Assembly: GCA_026929865.2 (NCBI GenBank)
Contig: CM049414.1
Span: 4,347,001 to 4,411,000, forward strand
Reading direction: 5' to 3'
DNA length: 64,000 bases
Origin: Hyperoplus lanceolatus
Lineage: Eukaryota > Chordata > Actinopteri > Uranoscopiformes > Ammodytidae
Part shown: piece after piece, positions 57,836 to 64,000 of the stretch
Layout of the letters: every line of letters begins with the position of its first letter
Numbering within the stretch: position 1 is the stretch's first letter
The notes under the pieces: model-generated
Told to the model about the DNA's origin: nothing
Seen by the model: the letters and a program-made list of their open reading frames with translations, nothing else
The model's database searches: none
Made by a program: the position numbers and the translations under genes

Positions 57836-59078
57836 TAGGGGAGAGTGGCCTAAGTTGTGCATTTTGGAAGTTGTGCCACCCCTTGTTTCTAAAAAACCGT
57901 GGAAGAAATTGGAAATGTGACCACATATTTAAGAAGAGCCATCCATTTGACTCATCCTGTAAAGAAGGGAGACACAAGGAATAAGATATAAGCACATTTA
58001 AGCTCAAAAAACTGTGTTTTGCCTTTCAAAGTAAAATTTCCATGATCAAGGTTTTTTGATTATTGTGTCTGAACACTTATAGACAAGTTTGAAAACATTT
58101 GACACATGTTTTAGTGCTTTGGTATGCTACAGCTATCTATACAGTTAGCACGATGTCAGCCCTAAATTGGGGTGATTTGTGCCAAAGGGCCTAGGTGAGT
58201 TATAAGTAAGTAAGTAAGTAAGTAAAATGTATTTATACAAGCACATTTATGACAGTTTGCACTGTCCAAAGTGCTGTACATAGTGCATTCAGTAGGTAAA
58301 CAATGAAGGTAAGATAACAATAACCAAAATAAAAGACGTAAAGCCCATACATCCACATAAACAGTGCAGAGGTAAGATAGTTAATGGGGAGGAAACACCA
58401 GGGTGTACATATGGGTTTTGAGCCTTGATTTAAAGGCAGAAATGTAGATGGAATCACATTTGTCAGGTGGCAGTTGGTTCCACAAGCACGAAGCAACTAG
58501 TGCAAAGTACATTTCTGAGAGTTGTGCCAGTGGCATGGCTGTATACGCTGGTCACCAAAAGAAAGTGATTGTCTACAGTAGAGAAGAGAGTGACATCTCA
58601 ATTCCACTTAACGACACCACTGATGAGAGTTCAGATGGCCAGAAAGATGATGATGGTGACTTCGTCATTGTGAGCTTTGCAGGAATAACCATTAGATCAG
58701 CTAGGCCTCGTTTAAGAAAATTGTCCTTCAATCTTTGTCAACTATTTACTTTAAATACACCTTAAATAAGTGATTGTCTGATGGATTTGTCTTGCATTAC
58801 AGTTTATGAGATATATAGCAATGGCACAATTTACCCCATGGTATTCTCTCCAACCGCACAACTTACACCACACCGGGGGCAAGTTGTGCAACAAGACAAC
58901 TTTTTTTCCGAAAGCTATATTTCTTCAACAGTTTATTCCAGATCCAAAGTTTTTATTGCCAGGGATGCACAGCACCCTGAAATATATGTACATATTTGAG
59001 TTGGAGACTTTACTGTCAAGGCCTTACTTTAAAGTCACTTTGAGTGAAAAGTTGCACAACTTAGGCCACTCTCCCCTA
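57836..59078 (+). mobile_element. 1.24-kb TIR element with a residual coding stretch
   Basis: TAGGGGAGAGTGGCCTAAGT at 57836 and its exact inverse ending 59078; about 25 bp match. Between 58520 and 58690 an open frame encodes GMAVYAGHQKKVIVYS, an acidic DESSDGQKDDDGDFVIVSFA stretch and then ends. The same stretch occurs at 27000-27150. It resembles the acidic C-terminal tail seen in some DDE transposases, but I cannot name the family. A LINE tail is inserted at 58200-58515. Confidence 0.75.
58200..58515 (-). mobile_element. LINE 3'-end insertion with (AAGT)n tail
   Basis: AAGTAAGTAAGTAAGTAAGT (58204-58223) then AAAATGTATTTATACAAGCAC and CCAAAGTGCTGTACATAG: the reversed 3' end of a fish LINE. 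It interrupts the element at GAGTT, with GAGAGTTGTGCC resuming after it. Confidence 0.65.
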
Positions 59079-59860
59079 CGCGTTGCTTTGTTGTTTTTTC
59101 TGTTTTTGGACTGTCTCGTCTCCATTTGGTCCCAGAGATTTGAGGATTCCATGGTGCTTAAGAGAAATGAGGAAATAATTGAAGGTTGATGTTCCTCTGC
59201 CAACTGGGGAGAGTTGAAAGCAGGATGCTAAAGATAGTGTTTGAGCTGGGAAGTGACGGTGACTCAGATTTAATGTTTTAATAAACCAAATATGCCACTA
59301 AGAGGCACTTAGAGCTTTTATGAATGGAAGGGCTGAAGTTGAACCTCCTGGCCGAGTGTTACCTGCAATTACAGAGACCCAAAGACAAAAATCATGGCTG
59401 GAAGTTCAACCAACCTGAGGCTAACTGTAATTCAGCATAGCAACCAAAAGCCTTTTTCTGCATCCTTCTGGATTTACTTTTTTTCCTCCAAAGTCCCATT
59501 ATCAAATTATGGAAAGGTTGGTCTCACGAGAAATAGAAATAAAGAAAATGAAAGCCAGAGACGCTGCTTTTGTTGGTTACCAAATCAGACTTTTGCTCCC
59601 ATTTTAAGATTTATTTTCAGAGCAGGTAATGGTTTACTGTAAAGGCCAATTATCTTAATCAAAGCTGAGTAAGTGCCATAATGACCAGTACTTTTTATGT
59701 TCACTATACCTTCCACACCCGCTCTGCTCATAATCAGCAGCTTTTACAGGGCTGGTGTTGACATCTGACTATCCCACCAGCTGAAACAAGCTCTTAAATG
59801 GTCTTCCACAATCACAGGCCTTGGTCTTTGATACGTACTACTTTAATAAGGTTATGAATG
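59079..59860. other. no gene seen
   Basis: nt5dc1 intron 6 continuation; no exon or bounded repeat. Confidence 0.4.
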
Positions 59861-61475
59861 TACAGTGCCTTGCAAAAGTATTCATACCCGTTGAACTTTT
59901 CCACATTTCGTCACCTTACAACCATACACGTACATATATTTTATTGGGATTTCATGTTTTAGTATAGACCAAGACAAAGTGGTGCATAATTGTGAAGTGG
60001 AATGAAAATGAAACATGGTTTTAAAAAAAAATGTATAAATAAAAAACTGAAAAATGTGGCGTGCATAAGTATTCAGCCCCCTGAGTCAATACGTTATAGA
60101 ACCACCTATTGCTGCAATTACAGCTCCATGTCTATTGGGGTATGTCTCTGCCAGCTTTGTACATCTACAGACTGAAATTTTTGCCCATTCTTCTTTGAAA
60201 AATAGCTTGAGCTTCAGATTCAGCGTCAGATTGGATGCAGAGAGTGTGAACAGCAATTTTCAAGTCTTTCTCAATATTCTCAATTGTTTTTAGGTCTTGA
60301 CATTGACTGGGCCATTTTAACACATGACTATGCTTTGATCTAAACCATTCTATTGTAGATCGTACTCTATGTTTAGGGTAGTCGTCCTGCTGGAAGGTGA
60401 ACCTCCGCCCCACTCTCAAGTCTGTTGCAGACTCTAACAGGTTTTATGCTCTGTATTTGGCTCCATCCATCTTCTCATCAACTCTGACCAGCTTCCCCGT
60501 ACCTGCTGAAGAAAAGGACCCCCATAGCATGATGCTGCCACCACCATGTTTCACGGTGGGGATGGTACATTCAGGGTGATGTGCAGTGATAGTTTACACC
60601 ACACATTGCATTTTGCATTATGGACAAAAACTTAAATTTTGGTCTCATCTGACCAGAGCACCTTCCTCCAACCATAACCACAAACCATTCGGGGGACAGA
60701 GCATATTCAGATAAGACCAAACTTGACATTTTTGGCCTTAATGCAAAATGCAATGTGTGGCGGAAAACTCACACTGCACATCACCCTTAACACACCATCC
60801 TCACAGTGAAACATGGTGGTGGCAGCATCATGCTGTGGGGGTCTTTTTCTTCAGCAGGGACAGGGAAGCTGTTTAGAGTTGATAGGAAGATGGATGGATA
60901 CAGGGAAAAAAACCTGCAACTGACTTGAGACTGGGGTGGAGGTTCACCTTCAAGGAGGACAACTACCCTATACATACAGCCATATCTAATATGGAATGGT
61001 TTACATCAAAGCATAGTCATGTGTTAGAATGGCCCAGTCAAAGTCCAGACCTCAATACAATTGAGAATATCTAGAAAGACTTGCTGCTGTTCACAGACGC
61101 TCTCCATCCAATCTGACGCTGAATCTGAAGCTCGAGCTATTTTTCAAAGAAGAATGGGCAAAAATGTCAGTCTGTAGATGTACAAAGCTGGTAGAGACAT
61201 ACCCCAATAGACTTGGAGCTGTAATTGCAGCAATAGGTGGTTCTATAACGTATTGACTCAGGGGGCTGAATACTTATGCACGCCACATTTTTCAGTTTTT
61301 TATTTATAAAAAAAAATTAAAACCATGTTTCATTTTCATTCCACTTCACAATTATGCAGCACTTTGTGTTGGTCTATCACATGAAATCCCAATAAAATAA
61401 ATGCACGTGTGTGGTTGTAACGTGACACAATGTGGAAAAGTTCAAGGGGTATGAATACTTTTGCAAGGCATTTTA
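59861..61475. mobile_element. palindromic Tc1-derived element
   Basis: CAGTGCCTTGCAAAAGTATT at the left and its inverse at the right (ends about 61470), next to TA. The arms stay inverted for about 800 bp each: each carries the same C-terminal Tc1 transposase block (GRRFTFQQDDYPKHR on minus at 60350-60420; its counterpart on plus at 60935-61150), and TTGCATTTTGCATTA mirrors TAATGCAAAATGCAA around a centre near 60670. Both transposase halves have stops and lack an N-terminus. Confidence 0.85.
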
Positions 61476-61869
61476 TATGGTATAGGTATAGAATACATAA
61501 AGTTAATTTCGCCACAGAGTATGGATGTCCAAAACCTACAAACAGCAGTACGTTATTATCAAAAAGATTATGCAAAATCTGAGTTGTGTGTTGAAAACAA
61601 AACATTATACTTTTCCACTAACCTCCAATAAGTTGGAACAATTAAGAGAAAAGCTAAGCACCCCTTGCTAATTCTACTTGATGAGCAACTTGATGACTGA
61701 AACTCTTGATGAGCAACTGAAACTCTTTATGAGCAACTGAAACGCACAATGTCATGGATAAATAATACATTCTGAGACTTATTTGTGTAGTTCTTGATAA
61801 AGACAACTGACCTAAGGAATAGAATTATGTTATGAAGATAGAATCATGGGCTGTGAAAGAAATCACTCC

Positions 61870-62165
61870 AAACTGTCGGCGTCTCCCTTAGAGATAGGAT
61901 GAGAAGCTCAGTCATACGTGAGGAACTCAGGGCAGAGCTGATTATCTTTTGCGTAGAAAGGAGCCAGTTGAGGTGGTTCGGCACATGGTCCTTAGGGAGG
62001 TGTTTCAGGCAGGTCCAGCTGGGAGGAAGAAGAACCAGGACTAGGTGGAGAGAGTATATCTCCACAATGGCCTGTGATCGCATCGGGATCCCCCAGTCAG
62101 AGATGGTCAATTTGGCTCTGGAAAGGAATGATTGGGTTCCCCTTCTAGAGCTGCGGACCTCTCGA
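61870..62165 (+). pseudogene. C-terminal fragment of a LINE reverse transcriptase ORF
   Basis: The frame reads RSQLRWFGTWSLG, GGRRTRTRWREYIS and CDRIGIPQSEM, the tail region found after the RT domain in several fish non-LTR elements. Short, 5'-truncated and followed by non-LINE sequence. Confidence 0.65.
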
Positions 62166-62390
62166 ACTGAACCCAAATTAGCGGTGAACGATGAGCAATA
62201 TGTGATTGATGAATTCTGAGTTTGTATATGTATCCACTATTTTGTGTCCTCTAAAATTCCACAATGGAATGAAAAAGAAGTGTTAACAATTTAATGATAA
62301 AAGTTCCTGCATTGGATCAAAATGCAAAAAGGGGATTACATGGGGAGAAGTGAATGAGGGAAAAAGGGAGTGGTGTCTGACACAGTTATG

Positions 62391-62804
62391 CCCTGCGTTC
62401 CGAATCGCATACTTTCTACTATATAGTATGTAGATAAAAGATTTAGAATGTCCCGATTCTTGTGGCCAGATTTACAGTAGGATGGTTAGAAGTACCCGGA
62501 TGTCCTACTTCATCCGGCCAAGATTGTTAGTGTTGAAAACTGCATCCTATTTGGGCGATTCTGACCCACAATCCGGTGCGCACGTAAAGTGACGTCACAT
62601 CGACGAAGCCTCCATATGAAAACAAACAGGGATGCGACGGATATAAAAGCAAGAGGCAAGATCAAGGCGCAATGTTATGATGAAATAAAAGAGTAAAAGT
62701 ATGTCCCAATTGTATGCCTACTGCATCCTAACTAGATTCTTTTTATCGTCGGATGTAGTATGTAGAATAGAAAAAAGAAAGAGTATGCGATTCGGAACGC
62801 AGGG
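62391..62804. mobile_element. CCCTGCGTTCC-family MITE, best-preserved copy
   Basis: CCCTGCGTTCCGAATCGC and five further bases at the left are matched exactly inverted at the right. Flanked by ATG at 62388-62390 and 62805-62807. 414 bp, no coding capacity. Other copies: 7764, 43770, 46282, 55078. Confidence 0.88.
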
Positions 62805-64000
62805 ATGGTGTCCGTGAATTTCTAATATTGTTGGTGCTAGTTAGCCTGCTCAAATGTTTTAGCTACTGTTACATACACAACACCAGTATGCAATGTTGTA
62901 TGCATAATTCGAACTTGGTAATGTAATTTTATTAATGATAATTATTTCTTTACTGATGAATATCAATTTTAGCTTCATCTAAGTAGTTGCTTCACTGATA
63001 TAATATCTACTGTAGACGCACGCATGAACACATGCACAACCTCACACAAACACATCTTGAACCAATCATTGCACTAGACATTCATGAACATGGACATCTT
63101 GTTGCAAATGCAGTGAGAAAGGAATAGTTGCATGGGGGGGGGGGGGGAAGGCATCAGATGAATGTGTAAATGTATGCCAAGACCAAAAAAAACAGCACAG
63201 TACACTTTGCTTGTGCATTCCATGATGATTGGCACATTTCTTCTACAATATTCATGCGGTTTTACAATGATAAGTGACATGCTTGCAAACTAAAGGGTTG
63301 CTGACCACTGCATCCTGTTGGCCTGCTCTGGGATCACGAAAAAGTATCTGTTACAATGTATATTCTATATGTTTTAGATCCCTTCTAACTTCCGTATGTG
63401 GTCACTATGAAGTCTTTTCCCTCTGCTTGCATGGTTTCTGCACTGGGAACTATCCAATGTAAAGGATTTCAAGGTCCATTGAAGCTCAATTGAAGAGGTC
63501 ATTTTTTTACTGCTTTGGAGGTGGTGTTTGTGGTAAGAAGAGGCGGGGAAGGCCAAACCCAATGTCTTAAACACCTCCAATGCTATTTTGTTTATGCTTT
63601 TCTGGAATGGGTGTCAGTGTTTACCAAATTATGCAGAGTTAAAAATAACCACGGTGCACAAAGACACGAAGGGAAAGAGCAACGCTGGCAGCTCCCACAG
63701 ACGCCATACGCAAACATTTAAGAGTCATTGCACATTTCTTTACTGATATTCAGAAACTGGGTAACTTTAAAATTGACATAGGATGGGAAAATGTGATGTT
63801 CATTATGGGTCGACGGATGGAACCTCACTGACCCTGAACATCATTTGACAACTGCAGTGGCGGACTCAGACTGTTTGAAGGGCAGGGGCAAAAAAATAAA
63901 AAGGGCACATTCTGGAAACATGGGGCCCCACCAGCGCACGCAGTGGCTTTTCTAAAGGCAGCACTGCCTGGAAGGCCCTATCCCCTAACCTTAGCAAGCG
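62805..64000. other. no gene seen
   Basis: nt5dc1 intron 6 continuation. A G14 run lies at about 63135-63147. No nt5dc1 exon found here. Confidence 0.4.

Noticed and set aside
54200-64000. nt5dc1 exons 7-12
   Set aside because: I looked on the plus strand for the expected blocks with splice sites and found none; the frames there belong to transposons or are random.

Overview
This window is nuclear DNA of a ray-finned (teleost) fish, most likely a percomorph. It has three vertebrate genes with spliced GT-AG exons, long (CA)n/(TG)n microsatellites, and a dense mix of fish-type transposons: Tc1-like, hAT, TTAA-flanked MITEs, tRNA-derived SINEs and LINE 3' tails. The gene order and orientation frk(-), nt5dc1(+), col10a1(-) match the vertebrate FRK-NT5DC1-COL10A1 block (human 6q22), which supports the assignments.

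Layout. 1-19.3 kb has no gene I can support; it lies downstream of frk and is repeat-rich. 19.3-41.9 kb is frk on the minus strand. Its 8 coding exons join in frame to 1581 nt (526 residues): SH3, SH2 and a tyrosine kinase domain with all key residues. Its introns carry a 4.1-kb hAT element with a perfect 8-bp target duplication, several MITEs, and a broken LINE (33.0-36.7 kb) encoding a zinc finger, reverse transcriptase and restriction-like endonuclease. 41.9-44.3 kb separates the divergent frk and nt5dc1 starts. 44.3-47.7 kb holds the first six coding exons of nt5dc1 (HAD-family 5'-nucleotidase-like); the rest must lie beyond the right edge. 48.4-54.15 kb is col10a1 on the minus strand, inside nt5dc1 intron 6: a TATA promoter, a non-coding first exon, a signal-peptide exon, and one large exon with the triple helix and C1q domain (663 residues). 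54.2-64 kb is further nt5dc1 intron and is again transposon-rich, including a palindromic Tc1-derived element.

Function. frk is a non-receptor Src-related kinase, nt5dc1 a putative cytosolic nucleotidase, and col10a1 the short-chain collagen of hypertrophic cartilage and fish bone-forming cells. They share a conserved neighbourhood, not a pathway. I found no sign of an undescribed multi-gene system. The notable points are architectural: a transposon tail supplying the polypyrimidine tract of frk exon 6, long near-identical repeats at both ends of the LINE, nested insertions with readable target duplications, a palindromic Tc1 derivative, and a perfect 20-bp hairpin in the col10a1 3' region.
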